Numbered from the stretch's first letter, positions 1 to 12,995 are shown. The stretch: DNA of 64,000 bases from Datisca glomerata (GCA_003255025.1 QANY01003934.1:744001-808000); one strand, 5' to 3'. The notes: generated by a model from the letters alone, not told the origin. A program made the numbers and translations.

Positions 1-868
1 GAAAATGAGTAACTTGCGATAGGAATTAAATTTCTGAGGTAAATATATAATTATGAGATAATTATATATAATTAATTAATAATTAATTAATTAAATTATT
101 TAATGTAATTTTTGGAAATTACAATAAAATAATTCTAATGATTAATTTTGTGTTGATCGATAAATGAGACATAGTATTTGATTTTTGAAATGAGATAATA
201 TTAATTCTTTATGAGATAATGATTTAACTTGGTTTACCTAATCTTTTAATTAAGAGATAAAATAATTGATTTGGAGATTAGATATGTTAATTTTAAATTA
301 ATTAAAATCCAGATAGTTATTTGATTAAAATAAATAATAAATTTAGAAAATTACCACGTGACATGTTGGAATTCCACACGTTGTCAATAACTGATTTTGA
401 ATTAAAGATTGACATAGACTACTGTAGTGCCATGTGGCACTATAATGAACATGTGGCACACTGTAGTGCCTTACGACACTATAATGGTGCAGTGAGTCAT
501 CAGTACCGTGAGGCATTGTGGCTCATCACAGCACACTACAGTGGTTCTCAATTGCAGTGGGTCTTACTGCAATGACACATTTATAATTAATTTATTAATT
601 TGTATAAATCCCTAAAAAATCTGATGAGTTTTGACCTAGAAAATTTATATTGATATTATTTTATAGGCCTCAGTGCTGTAACTGTAATCAATGTGCAAAT
701 TTGTGATTAAAGGTTAATAAAAAACTTTGTGAGTTTGCATAATTCTCTAAGAGTTTTCTCACAATAATCCTTCTCCAAAATCTCCTTGAAGATGCTATCG
801 TTTATCGATTTATATTTTTTTTAGAACACCACCACGCCTTCCACCGCTCGTCGCCGCGGATCACAACA
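1..868 (+). mobile_element. Partial LTR, same family as the copia LTR at 1443, opposite orientation
   Basis: The sequence ends in ACAACA at 868 and LINE sequence starts at once. Read on the minus strand from 868 it begins TGTTGTGATC, followed by a G/C-rich block and an A-run. This is clearly similar to the LTR start at 1443 (TGTTGGAATC, then the same kind of block). Positions ~320-640 match, as reverse complement, the 1.26-kb unit of the array at 1.5-4.8 kb, including the paired 'actgtagtgccatgtggcac' type blocks. Only the terminal part is in the window, so its internal domain is not seen. Inference: the 3' end of a plus-strand LTR element, or a solo LTR, inserted in the LINE. Confidence 0.6.
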
Positions 869-1442
869 TTGCCTATGCTGAACAAGACTAGAATAAGTGC
901 AACTGATAGAAAAAGAACCATTTGGAGAAGCAGACTTCCACCAAAAATAAGTTTAATGAACAATATATGTCAAAGTATCAAGTCTGAAACCCCATTGAAG
1001 AGAATTCCTCTAGGATGCCAAGGCTCAGTAAAAAGAGAAAGGCTAGAACCATCCTCTATTTGCAAAGAACATAAAGTTGACAACTTGTCTCTGATTCTTA
1101 AGAGTTTCGTCCATTACCAAGGAGGATTTGCATACATTTTGATAGTAAAAATATAATTCTTATTCAAGAGATTGCACCTACACCAGGCCACCCATAAAGA
1201 GTCCTTAGCATTGACAACCAATTTCCAGAAATGTTTAGAGACAACAACTAAATTCCAGGTAATCAAATCTTTAATCCCTAAATCTCCTTAATCCTTAGCA
1301 GCACAAACTAGGTCCTAAATAACCTTAGCTCCATAAGCTTTAGAAGTACTACCAGACCAAAGAATGTTTCTCAAGGTAGAGATAATCTTCTTCATGACAG
1401 ATTTAGGTAGAATGAGTAAACTAGCCCAATATGCTTGGCTGG
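869..1442 (-). pseudogene. LINE (L1-type) ORF2, C-terminal fragment
   Basis: The minus-strand translation gives the segment that follows reverse transcriptase in plant L1-type LINEs. Visible motifs are AYWASLLILPKSVMKKI, then LRNILWSGSTSK, then GDLGIKDLITWNLVVVSKHFWK, in order, with several in-frame stops. It is the direct continuation of the ORF2 piece that stops at 10287: that piece ends with MLAI and this one resumes with QAYWAS. The copia element at 1443-10286 separates them, and the LTR ending at 868 cuts the other side. A dead fragment; the family assignment is firm. Confidence 0.85.
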
Positions 1443-4400
1443 TGTTGGAATCGGTGGAGTCGCGCGAGGGAGCGCGGTGGTTAAAAAAATAATTAAATCT
1501 TTTAAAACTTCATTGATTAAAAACAAAAATAATTACGACGCTACAGATATCAATTAATTCCACACGTGACAATTATCCTATAATTTATTAATTATATGAA
1601 TCAGATAGATATCTATATATCAATTAATTCAAAAGTAGCTTATCTAATCTCCCAATCAATTATCTTATCTTATGTGATATAATATTATTTGATGTCATAA
1701 ATTAATCGATATTATTTTTTATTTATAATTTCTGAAAATTACAATAAATAATATTGTTAATTAATTCTTAATTAATTAATATCACATAATTATCTCATAA
1801 TTATATACTTGTCCTCGGAATATAATTCTTTATGCAAGCTAGTCCTTTCTCACGTCTTGAAATAATCACACCCTAGACTGTGTGGTACAAAGGTGACACG
1901 GAGACGATGGACCCATAATTCTAAGCTCCAATAAATAAGATTATTAATTAAACTCTTTAAATAATATTGTTTATTAATTTCATTATTACTCCACTATAAA
2001 TATGAAATTGCACTCTTAGTAATAACATAAATATATTTACAGAGTATTCTCGTGTAGTCCATTGATATAATCACTTAATATAGTTTTGTCCTTCAATTAT
2101 TGGTTCGTAAATTAGAGCTGGTTAAAATAACCATTTTACCCTTCTAATTATTTATTGATCCTTAAGTACCATTAATTCACTAGTGAACAGCCAATTTATA
2201 AACGTATTATAAATTTGAACTCAATAACCATTTAGTTCCACAATTAACACTTAAAAAAGATGAATATATGATCCATTAGGAAATGTTGGATTTCAAATCT
2301 TGTAAGATCATGTTCTCAGCCGTCCATATCACTAAACCTCCAAAACAAAACTCACTAGTCTATTTTACAAACAAATCTTAATGAGTGAATCAAAAGACCC
2401 AGTAGACATGCATATGAGTTCATGACTACTCAAGATTCATACTGATGTACATATGTTCATCAGTTTTGATGTGTATTAAATTTCTATGATAAACGGTAAG
2501 TTAATAAATATATTAATCTACATTGGCTATGTCCTATATAATCTAATTATATAAAATACATTTACTAAGATGTTTATCCACATCAGTGACCCAGATCTAG
2601 ATCACATGAATTCATAATACTTAGTGAACTGTACTAGTAACCATTCATTAAAGATTTCATACTTTATAAAATAATAAATTAATTACAAATGTGTCATAGC
2701 AGTGTGATACACTATAATTGAGCCAGCACTGCAGTGTGCCATGTGTTACTATAGTGCCACGTGGCACTACAGTAACTCCTGTCAATATCCGATTCAAAAT
2801 TAGAAACTAGCATGTGGCATTCTAATATGTCACGTGACAATTATCCTGTAATTTATTATTTATATGAATCAGATAAATATCTAGATATCAATTAATTTAA
2901 AATTGACTTATCCAATCTCCCAATCAATTATCTTATCTTATGTGATATAATATTATTTGATGTCATAAATTAATCGATATTATTTTTTATTTATAATTTC
3001 TGAAAATTACAATAAATAATGTTGTTAATTAATTCTTAATTAATTAATATCACATAATTATCTCATAATTATATACTTGTCCTCGGAATATAATTCTTTA
3101 TGCAAGCTAGTCCTTTCTCACGTCTTGAAATAATCACACCCTAGACTGTGTGGTACAAAGGTGACACGGAGACGATGGACCCATAATTCTAAGCTCCAAT
3201 AAATAAGATTATTAATTAAACTCTTTAAATAATATTGTTTATTAATTCCATTATTACTCCACTATAAATATGGAATTACACTCTTAGTAATTACATAAAT
3301 ATATTTATAGAGTATTCTCGTGTATCCCATTAAGATAATCATTTTATGTAGTTTTGTCCTCCAATTATTGGTTCATAAATTAAAGCTGGTTAAAATAACC
3401 ATTTTATCCTTCTAATTACATCTTGATCCTTATACCATTAATTTACTAGTGAACGGCCAATTTGTAATCGTATTATAAATTTGAACTCAATAACCATTTA
3501 GTTCCAGAATTAACACTTAAAAAAATCAATATATGATCCATTAGGAAATGTTGGATTCCAAATCTTGTAAGATCATGTTCTCAACCGTACATATCACTGA
3601 ACCTTCAAAACAAAACTCACTAGTCTATTTTACAAACAAATCTTAATGAGTGAATCAAAAGACCCAGTAGACATACATATGAGTTCATGACTACTCAAGA
3701 TTCAGACTGATGTACATATGTTCATCAGTTTTGATGTGTATTAAATTTTTATGATTAACGGTAAGTTAATAAAGATATTAATCTACATCGGCTATGTCCT
3801 ATATAATCTAATTATATAAAATACATTCATTAGGATGTCTATCCACATCAGTGACTGAGATCTAGATCACATGAATTCATAATACTTAGCGAACTGTACT
3901 AGCCATTCATTAAAGATTTTATATTTTATAAAATAATAAATTAATTAAAAATGTGTCATAGCACTGAGATCCATTATAATTGAGCCAGCACTGCAGTGTG
4001 CCATGTGTTACTGTTGTGCCAAATGTCACTACAGTAACTCCTGTCAATATCCGATTCAAAATTAGAAACTGGCATGTGGCATTCTAATATGTCACGTGGC
4101 AATTATCCTATAATTTATTATTTATATGAATCAAATAGATATCAAGATATCAATTAATTCAAAATTTACTTATCCAATCTCCCAATCAATTATCTTATCT
4201 TATGTGATATAATATGATTTGATTTCATAATTAATCGGTATTATTATTTATTTATATTTTCAAAAAATTACAATAAATAATATTGTTAATTAATTAATAT
4301 CACATAATTATCTCATAATTATATACTTGCCCCCGAAATATAATTCTTTATGCAAGCTAGTCTTTTCTCACATCTTGAAATATTCACATCCTAGACTGTG

Positions 4401-4787
4401 GGGTACAAAGGTGACTCGGGGACGATAGACCCATAATTCTAAGCTCCAATAAATAAGATTATTAATTAAACTCTTTAAATAATATTGTTTACTAATTCCA
4501 TTATTACTCCACTATAAATATGAAATTGCACTCTTAGTAATAACATAAATATATTTACAGAGTATTCTCGTGTAGTCCATTGATATAATCACTTAATGTA
4601 GTTTTGTCCTTCAATTATTGGTTTGTAAATTAGAGCTGGTTAAAATAACCATTTTACCCTTCTAATTATTTCTTGATCCTTAAGTACCATTAATTCACTA
4701 GTGAACAGCCAATTTATAATCGTATTATAAATTTGAACTCAATAACCATTTAGTTCCACAATTAACACTTAAAAAAATGAATATATG
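1443..4787 (-). mobile_element. Copia 3' LTR (minus orientation), enlarged by tandem units
   Basis: It starts TGTTGGAATC immediately beside LINE sequence and pairs with CAACA at 10286 as the other terminus of one insertion, giving TGTTG/CAACA ends. The body consists of 1.26-kb tandem units (listed separately) also found once in the opposite LTR at ~8.88-10.29 kb in the same direction, as expected for direct LTRs. The inner boundary, with polypurine tract and LTR start, is lost at the N at 4788. The two 5-bp flanks (GCTGG at 1438-1442, GATAG at 10287-10291) match at three of five positions, so the target duplication has decayed or the boundary is off by a base. Confidence 0.65.
1552..4787 (+). 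repeat. 1.26-kb tandem repeat array, about 2.6 copies
   Basis: Landmark blocks recur at constant spacing. The block reading gtgacacggagacgatgg is at ~1891 and ~3151, and again with changes at ~4411, so the period is 1260 bp. Other landmarks (cacgtgacaattatcc, gtagttttgtcct, gatcatgttctc) keep the same order. Copy 1 starts partway in, copy 2 is complete (~2668-3925), and copy 3 stops at the N. A diverged single copy lies at 8885-10065, and an inverted diverged copy of its end at ~320-640. No coding potential is seen; each unit contains palindromic blocks near tgccacgtggca. Confidence 0.9.
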
Positions 4788-4788
4788 N
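4788..4788. other. Single N: probable assembly join
   Basis: One N interrupts the third tandem unit and is followed directly by the end of the copia RNase H domain. The expected rest of the unit, the LTR edge and the polypurine tract are all missing. This suggests a collapsed or truncated repeat rather than one unread base. Confidence 0.8.
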
Positions 4789-6780
4789 GTTCGGATCTGA
4801 CGCTATCCTCATGTGCTTTCCCCTTTTGTGACTCCTTGGTTCTTTGGAATTAGGTATCGCCCCACTGTTGTCACAATACAGGATCAGCGACTTGTCCATA
4901 TCTTGGATTACTTCTAGATCAATATAGAACTTTTTTATCCATACCGCTTATTTTGCAGCTTCAAAAGCCGCTATATGTTGGATTGTTTGATACTTCTCCA
5001 GACTACAGCTCCTCCACCTAGGGTGAATATTGATTTAGACGTTGACTTTTGATTCTTTTTATCTGATTGAAAATCAGAATCAGTTATATCCAGTGGCGTT
5101 CAGGTCTCCACCTGAATAAACAAACATATAATTTCACGTTCTCCGAAGATACTTGAGAATGTGCTTTACTACAATCCAATGTTCTAAACAAGAGTTTGAT
5201 TAACAACAGCTGACAATTCCTACTATATAGTTGATGCTTGTATCGAACACAATACTGAATACATGAGACTACTAACAACTGAAGTATAAGGAACATTTCT
5301 CATATCCTCTCCCTCCTAAGCTGTCTTTGGACACTGCTCCTTGGAAATAAAAATTCCAAGTCTGGTCGGTTGTTGATCTTTCTTGAAATTGTTCATAGAG
5401 AATCTCTCAAACACCTTATCACTATAAGATGATTTGAGCAACTTGCAAAAGCTCTGATCTTTCCCCTTTTTCACGAACCCTTATAGTTGCATCATATAGA
5501 TACTTTTTAATAGAGCCATTTAGAAAAGTTGTCTTGACATCCATTTATCATATTTCACAGTCTAAACTAGCGGCTATGGATAAAAGGATGTGAATAGATT
5601 TAAGCATGGCAACGGGAGAGAATGTCTCTTCATAATGGACTCATTCCCTTTGGTATAGCCTTAGGCTACCAGCCGTGCTTTCAAAGTCTTTACTTTTCCA
5701 TTTGCACCTATTTTCTTCTTTAAGATCCATTGACATCCAATGGGTTAGACATCTTCAGGTGCATCTATAAATTCCCAAACAGAATTGGAATACATCGACT
5801 CTATTTCTTAGTTCATGGCATCTTGTCATTTCACATTTTCAAGATCTTCCATCACCTTTTTAAAGGTTAATGGATCATCCTTATCAGTGGCAGACACTAG
5901 GACATATACCTCTAGTTCATAGCGAATAGGTTGTCTTACAACCCTCCTACTATAACATTGCATCCGGGTTTCTTGAATAGGAACAATGGTTTCAGTGGTT
6001 TGTCATTTATCACTTAATGATGAATATGGTCTGATCTCACCAGATGCTAAATCTTTGAGAACTACTTTGCTATGAGGTTTGTAGTTTTTCATATAGTCGT
6101 GTTCAAGAGAAATCACATTTATTGATACAAACACATTTTTATCTTTGTGACTATAAAAGTACCCACCTCTTGTTTCTGGAGCATATACAACAAATAGACA
6201 CACTTCAGACCTTGCATCTAACTTTCCATCTTGGCTCTAAAAATGTGAGTTGGACACCCCCATATCTGGAAATGACATAAACAATGTTAGGAGCAATTCC
6301 ATAACTCTAAATGCGTCTTGCTTACAGACTTAGAAGGCACTACATTCAAAATGTACGTTGCCATTTGAAATGTATTTGAGTGGTAGTGATGAGTAGCTTA
6401 ACATCAACCTAACAATATCCAATAGGATTTGGTTTCTCCTTTTTGAAACACCATTTTGCTGTCACATTCCAGGGACTCTGAATTGAGATAGAATGCCATA
6501 CTCTAGCAGGTAATCCTTGAATTCTAAATCCAAGTATTCACCACCTCGATTTGATCGAAGCGTTTTCAAATATTTACCTAATTGCTTTTCACCTTTGGCT
6601 TTGAACTCTTTAAACTTTCCAAAAGTTTCATGTTTTTGTTCAAAATAATAAAATTATTCCAAAGCTTAAACAGACTGTTCCCAATGCTTTTGCTGACATG
6701 AGCGCACCACTACGAACTCTCATTATCACCTCGCCATCAACCAGCTCCATTGACGAATCAAACATCTGCAATGAAGAACA
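4789..6780 (-). pseudogene. Ty1/copia pol: integrase, reverse transcriptase, RNase H (degenerate)
   Basis: Reading down the minus strand, copia domains appear in the standard order, broken by many stops and frameshifts. The integrase core region near 6530-6580 gives LRSNRGGEYLDLEF, where family members usually have D-x-G-G-E. The integrase C-terminal part at 6003-6203 gives PETRGGYFYSHKDKNVFVS. The reverse transcriptase start near 5640-5770 gives IGCQWILKKKIGANGKVK. The segment near 5240-5300 gives PYTSVVSSLMY. RNase H at 4790-5000 gives WIKKFYIDLEV and LYCDNSGAIPNSKEPRSHK. The order INT-RT-RH identifies Ty1/copia rather than Ty3/gypsy. The 3' end is cut at the N. Not functional. Confidence 0.9.
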
Positions 6781-7400
6781 TACATGATTAGTGACTCCTG
6801 AATCTAATATCTAGGATGACAAATCATATTACACTAAACAAGCTTCAATTACAAGTAAATTACATTTACCTTCCTTTTTCAGCTGAGATAGATACTTGCT
6901 ACAGCTTTTCTTCATGTGACCTTCAACTCCACAGTGGAAACACTTTTCCTTGGATTTGATGTCGCCTTTGTTTTTCTTGGCATTGAGTGACTTATTGGAT
7001 TTCTTTCCTCTTTTGTTATTACTCTTGTCCTTACCATTGTTCTTCTTCATTTTGTTGTTCTTAACAACATTGGAAGAAGGTTTTTGCTCAGCAACATTTG
7101 CCTTGCCCTCTTTGGTCATACTCTTATTTAGTCACCTAGAACTCTGCAATTCATTCAACAATGGGGTTTTGTTGAATTGAAACTTGTTCATAACATCAAT
7201 GGTAGCCCCTGAATCTATTATCCAAGCATCATATTTCTCCTGAATGTTTTTAGGGCATCGTCAGCGAGCTCTTTAGGAAATTTCTCAGTAAGAACAAACT
7301 TGTGATTTTCACACATTGGCATCAAATTTAAATTGGACTTCCATCATATGAAGTTATCACATTAATTTTTTCAAGCGTGAGTAAAGCAGTAATATGGTTG
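6781..7400 (-). pseudogene. Ty1/copia gag (zinc knuckle) and protease start
   Basis: The open stretch at 6829-7119 encodes a very basic, Lys/Asn-rich segment followed by a CCHC zinc knuckle, CFHCGVEGHMKKSC (C-x2-C-x4-H-x4-C), the nucleic-acid-binding motif of retroelement Gag. Immediately downstream comes LLVIEACLV and then the aspartic protease motif DSGVTNHVC (~6783-6815), which in copia elements usually reads DSGATNHVC. Upstream, 7140-7250 gives AWIIDSGATIDVMNKFQF, a second protease-like DSGA block that suggests a partial duplication or rearrangement. The start of gag is not clear. Broken by stops on both sides. Confidence 0.8.
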
Positions 7401-8881
7401 TCCATGATAGACATTAATAATTGAAAAATAGAACATATATAATTCAATATAATTGAAATAAATATCAAGAAATTTAGAAAGTAAAGGTGATGTATGAATG
7501 CAACACATCAAATACATATACTTAACAATTACTAATACATGATAAGACAATCTAACAATTAATATGCCGACTTAGGGTCGGTCATATTAATTTTAAACTG
7601 TCTATGAGATATTCTCATCCTTATTAATTAAAATTTAAAATGTCTCATATCTTCTCTTTTAACAATAAGGTATCACTTATTTAGTCAAGTCACAATTATC
7701 CACTAAAAGTTTAATTATGATTTTGTGAGTGTAACTCATTATTTCAGATTCCATAACTTGATTTAGAATATGCCGCCTTAGATTCGGTCAAGTCTAAACT
7801 ACATCACTTAGTCCTATCTTTTTAAGACGTTCAATCTTGATATTGATACAATTCGAAACTTTCCTTAGGGAGATGAAATCAAAGTCATTTAGAGGCCCTC
7901 TCTATATCTCACGTGTTGTACTAATAATGAAGATCATAGGTTACATTAACATGTCGACATTCTCCCACTCACTATTTTATAATTGATGTGTATCTATTTT
8001 AACTAATCAATTAAATCTAAATTAATTACTAATTAAAATAATCCTATGAATGTAAAATTAATTATTAATCCAATCTAATTGGTCTAAGTTTATTTAACCT
8101 TCTAAAGAGTTTAAGTCAAAATTAGGTGAACTTAAAATAGTTAAATTAATTAAATTCATCAAATTTCAATAAAAACATTTTTAATAAAGTCGGTTACCGT
8201 AAAGATTACTAAGGCATTTAGAGTGGTGTGATTACCAAGTTTAACTAATTAAGACTTAGCATTTTAGATGCTATTGATTTCTCAAAGAAATTCATATAAA
8301 CACATTAGGAGAGTCCTGATAAATCATTTTTCTACTAATGAGATGCGTGATTAAATAAAACTGTGTGGTGTTTAATGTATGGCATGTGATCGATAAATGC
8401 ATGGTCATGTTATCAATCATATCAATAAATATTTATTTAAATAATTAAATAAATAAATGATGAATTGAGTGACTATTGGGTATTTCTAAATTACAACCTT
8501 TGAAAAATAGAAATAATTATAAAAAGAACTTCAAGAATACATATTTTCAAAATAGCTCATTCTCCACTAGAGGTCCATCTTCATAATCTTTAAGTTTTGA
8601 TAAAAAAAACCTTTCAATTAAGATAAACTTATTTCCTAATTAAATCATCTCATTAATTATCCTTTTGAAATTAATTGAATTTGATTAGTAAAACAAATAA
8701 TTTGATGAATCATCAAACTTAGACCAAACTCAATCAATTAATTAATTTTAATTTTTAAAAGATTAAAATGGATAACTATACTTTTAAATTTTCAAAATTC
8801 AAAATTTAAAAGACAAAGAATAGGATTAAAGTTTTCATTAAGCATCGCAAAGATAAGGTAACACGGTATCAGAGTTTCTGC
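7401..8881. other. Non-coding interior of the copia insertion
   Basis: AT-rich DNA without recognisable coding sequence, lying between gag and the right LTR. It contains a purine-rich minus-strand block at ~7963-7980 (GAGTGGGAGA then TGTCGAC) that resembles a polypurine tract plus LTR start. At 8870-8880 the plus strand reads CGGTATCAGAG, resembling a tRNA-Met primer binding site. The two signals point in opposite directions and cannot belong to one element, so remains of a further LTR element are possible. Confidence 0.4.
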
Positions 8882-10286
8882 AAAACATACTCATGACACT
8901 GCTGATTCATGGCACCACTACAGTGTCGTGTGGCACTACAGTAACTCACGTCAATCTCTAATTTAAAAATCAGAGACTGACATGTGACAATATAATATGT
9001 CACGTGACAGTTATCTTATGATTTACTATTTATATGAATTAGATAAATATATAGATATCAGTTAATTTAAAATTAACTTATCTGATCTCCCAATCAATTA
9101 TCTTATATGTTAATTAATAGATTAGATAAACTAAATCAAATCATTATCTCATAATGATTTAATATTATTTAATTTCATTAATCAAATATTTTGTCTTACT
9201 AATTGCTCAACATTAAATTAATATTACTTATTTATAATTTTTGAAAATTACAATAAATAATATATTAATTAATATCACATAATTGTCTCATAATTATATA
9301 CTTGCCCCAAAAATTTAATTCATTATGCAAGCTAGTCATTTTCTCATGTCCTGAAATATTCACATCCTAAATTATGTAGTATAGAGGGGACTCGGGGTTC
9401 ATGGACATACAATTCTAATCTCCAATAATTATTATTAATTAATCTTTTTAATTAAATAATCTTATTTATTAATTCCTTTATTACCCCACTATAAATATAA
9501 AATTGCACTCTTAGTAATTATAAAATATATTTATAGATTATTCTCGTGTAGTCCATTGATATAATCGCTTTATGTAGTTTTGTCCTCCAATTTATAATTC
9601 AACGACCAATTTATAATTGTATTATAAATTTGAGCTCAATAACCATTCAGTTCCAGAAATAACACTTAAAGAAATCAATATACGATCCATTAGGAAAGCT
9701 TAGATTCTAAATCTTGTAAGATCATATTGTCAGGCATCTATATCACCAAATCTCCAAAACAAAAGTCAATAGTATGTTTTAAAAATAAACATCCACGAGT
9801 AAATCAGTAAACATGCAGAGGAGCTCATGAGTACTTAGGATTCAAACTGATCTATATATGATCATCAGTTTTGATGTGCATTAAATCTTCATGATAAACA
9901 GTAAGTTAATAAATATATTAACCCACATCGGTCATGTTCTATATAATCTAATTATATAAAATACATTCAGTAAGATGTCTATCCACATCAGTGATGTGGA
10001 TCTAGATCACATGCATTCATAATACTTAGTGAACCGTACTAGCAACCATTCATTAAAGATTATATAGTTTAATATGTTGCGGGCTATTTTATTCATTATC
10101 TATAATCTTAATACTCTCGTACTTATACAAGATCATAGTCTCATTAATAAATATGAAATTTTCAAATATTTATACATATAAATTATTCAATAATAATTTA
10201 AAAGAACGATTATAAGAAAAATATGATTTCATTAATTTCATATTAAAATTGTCTAAACACATGCTTTGAGGAAATTATGCTCAACA
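8882..10286 (-). mobile_element. Copia 5' LTR (minus orientation), single-unit copy
   Basis: The outer end is TGCTCAACA at 10286, with LINE ORF2 sequence resuming at 10287. It contains one diverged copy of the 1.26-kb unit (~8885-10065), in the same direction as the array at 1.55-4.79 kb. Shared blocks include ttatgcaagctagtc, gactcggg-catgga and gtagtccattgatataatc. The inner boundary is approximate because no clear primer binding site in the minus direction was found. The difference in unit number between the two LTRs shows change after insertion. Confidence 0.55.
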
Positions 10287-12722
10287 GATAGCTAGCATGA
10301 TAGTTTTGATAAGTTGTAATCTACTTGCATATGTTAGGAACTTATTCTCCTAGGCCTTAGTTCTTTTAATTATCTTGTCAACAAGGACATCACAATGAGT
10401 TTTACGGAGTTTTGTAGAAATAAGAGGAATATCTAAGTATTTAACAGGGAAGTTATCTCTAGTAAAACCTATTTCCTCCAAAAATTTATTCTGAACATCA
10501 AAATTAACCTAAAAAAAGAAAATACTACTCTTAGCCTCATTAGAAGTCAAACTAGATAAGTCATTAAAATGGTCAATAAAAACTTTAAAAGTTCTAATAG
10601 ATTTAATATCACCATTACTGAAAAATAGTTGATCATCAGCAAAACAAATATCAATGATTATGTCCTTCTTACACCTCTAGTGGGATTTAAAAGAATGTAA
10701 AGTTGCACATTTTTTAAGATTCCTATTAAAACCTCCATAACCAATATAAAGAGGTGGGGAAATATAGGATCTCCCTGCCTTAGCCCTATTCCACCATGAA
10801 AAAAGCCATGAAAACCACTTTTAATATTGATTGAGAAGCTAAAGGAGGTGACACACTCCATAATCCAATCAGTAAATCTGTTAGGAAACCAAAAAGCTTG
10901 GAGAACTCTACCAAGAAAGTGCTAATTAACACTGTCATAACTTTTAACAGTTCTACTTTGAGAGCACATCTAAGACTATTTGAGTCCCTATGATACACTC
11001 TCATAGTCTTTCAGAAAGTAAAATGTTGTCTGAGATGGATCACCCAGAAACAATTGCAGTTTTATTGAGGCTGACCAAATTAGGTAACATTAGCTTCAGT
11101 CTGTTAGTTAGGATTTTAGTGATGCACTTATACACTAGGTTGTGGCATGCAATAGGCCTGAACTCAGAGACACTAGAAGGGTTAGAGATCTTGGGAACAC
11201 GAGATATAAATGTGGCAATGAGGTGCCTCAACAACTCCCCATGTTGGAAGAATTCAAGAACTACCTCACTGACATCTCCACCGATAATATGCCATGTTTT
11301 CATTAAAAAAATTGGTTGAGAAGCCATCAGGACTAAGAGCTTTGCAATCTTTAAAAGAGAAGAAAGTTTGTTTAATTTATTCCACTATGAAGTTCTGAAT
11401 TAAACAAGCATGCATGTCATGATTAACCTTTCTAGCTAAAACATTATCAATGAGACTCCGATCGATATTAAGGATGTTACTCTGAGTGCCTAACAGGTTC
11501 TTATAAAACTTTATTATGTGATTCTGAATCTCAGTAGGGCCTTCCAAAAGATTATCAACACTATCAACCACCTGATAAATCATAGCTTTCCTCCTTTGAG
11601 CCTTGACAACATTGAAGAAAAAAGTTGTATTATTGTCTCAAAAGTTAAGGCCCAATAGTCCTAGATTTCTGATAAAGAAGCTCTCCTCTACAATGGACCA
11701 TTCATGAAGCTGCTTAGAAGTTGCACAAGCTCTGTTATGAAACTCAACATTATTAGTTTGTGATTGTAAGTTTTACAGAGCCAACTGATACTTTTCCCTG
11801 GCTTCAAGAACCCTTGTAGAGATATTATTACACTTAAGCTTATTAAAGCTCCTCAAACCATGCTTAACTGACCTCAATTTATGAGCAAGTTATACATGAC
11901 AGTTCCTTGAACCTGAATATGCTAAGTTATCTCAACAGTGTCATAAAAACCTTCAACACCAATCCAAAATTGAAAGAATCTGAAAGGATCCCTCTTTATT
12001 TGTAACTCAGGCAAGAATCTAACTATAATAGGGCCATGATGTGACAACCCTCGATCAACAAAAAGAGCAGAGGCATTTTGAAACTGATTATGCCATTGAA
12101 CATTTGCCAGCATCTTATCAATCTTTGCCATGATATTACCTTCACCAGTTTGATGATTTCACCAAGTTAGAAAGTGTCCAATAAATCTCAAGTCAACCAT
12201 TTTAAGTCAGCAAACAATCTACAGATTGTCTCATACCCCCATCTTAAGATATATGACCTCCTTGTTTTTCACTAGGGTGTAAAGTTTCATTAAAATCTCC
12301 TAGAATGATCTAAGGAGAATGGACCAAACCATAATGTAAAGATCTTAACTCAATCCATAGAGTAAACCTTCGGGAAGCTACATTAGCAGCATGAATGAAA
12401 GTGCACTCAAAATAAACATCAAGCTGTAACATCTTAACATTGCAATGAATAAACTGAGGACTGATGCTAATAATAGAAACATCATAAACTACAGGATCAA
12501 AAGCCACCCAAATTCTACCAAAAGGATCAACTGGATAATCATTGAAACAATCCAATTGGGAAAGACAAACTGAGAAATTTTATGAAAATGCTTCATCTTT
12601 ACTTTAGTCTCTACCAAAGCAGACAAACTCAATTGAAACTCTCTACAAAACCTCCTAACCTCTAAATGTTTCCAAGGCTTATTGAAGCTTCGGACATTCC
12701 AAGAAGCTAAGCTTTTCATTTA
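10287..12722 (-). pseudogene. LINE (L1-type) ORF2: endonuclease and reverse transcriptase
   Basis: ORF2 begins at 12719 with MKSLASWNVRSFNKP and ALVETKVK, the start of the exonuclease-endonuclease-phosphatase domain that nicks the target. The domain ends near 12030-12131 with IDKMLANVQWHNQF and GLSHHGPIIV, where the family has SDHCP. Reverse transcriptase follows: SEFRPIACHNLVYKCITKIL (11040-11327), then LRQGDPIFPHLFILVMEVL (10658-10861), then the catalytic box ICFADDQLFF (~10628-10660) with both Asp residues kept, and finally TYASRLQLIKT. Many stops and frameshifts are present. The ORF is cut at 10287 by the copia insertion and continues at 1442. Confidence 0.9.
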
Positions 12723-12995
12723 ATAATAAGATAGGAATGAGATGAATTTACCAGCTTGGCACCATAAGCTTTGAGTTTGGCAGCTAATTGTCTTTGTCTC
12801 TACTTCTACCTAGCACTTAATTGCCCACTCTCTGGGGAATTATTTTTAGATTTAGGTTGAACCGACTCAGAATTTGCAACAGTTAGTTACATAAGGAGTA
12901 AAGCTATAACAGAAAGTAAGTAAGCTAACTAATCTGAAAACAGATAACTCATATCAGTTTGACATTCTGGTTCTACCCTTGAGGGGCCTTATTAT
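12723..12995 (-). pseudogene. LINE ORF1, C-terminal end
   Basis: The minus translation gives VEPECQTDMSYLFSD and, further on, VQPKSKNNSPESGQLSAR, the basic, polar tail typical of plant L1 ORF1. It joins in frame with the ORF1 piece at 16053-17233 once the hAT-like insertion and one copy of the 8-bp duplication CTTATTAT are removed. It ends just before the ORF2 start at 12719, the usual ORF1-ORF2 layout. Confidence 0.7.

Noticed and set aside
321..575. 84-codon ORF
   Set aside because: Lies wholly in the LTR repeat and is built from its actgtagtgcc blocks.
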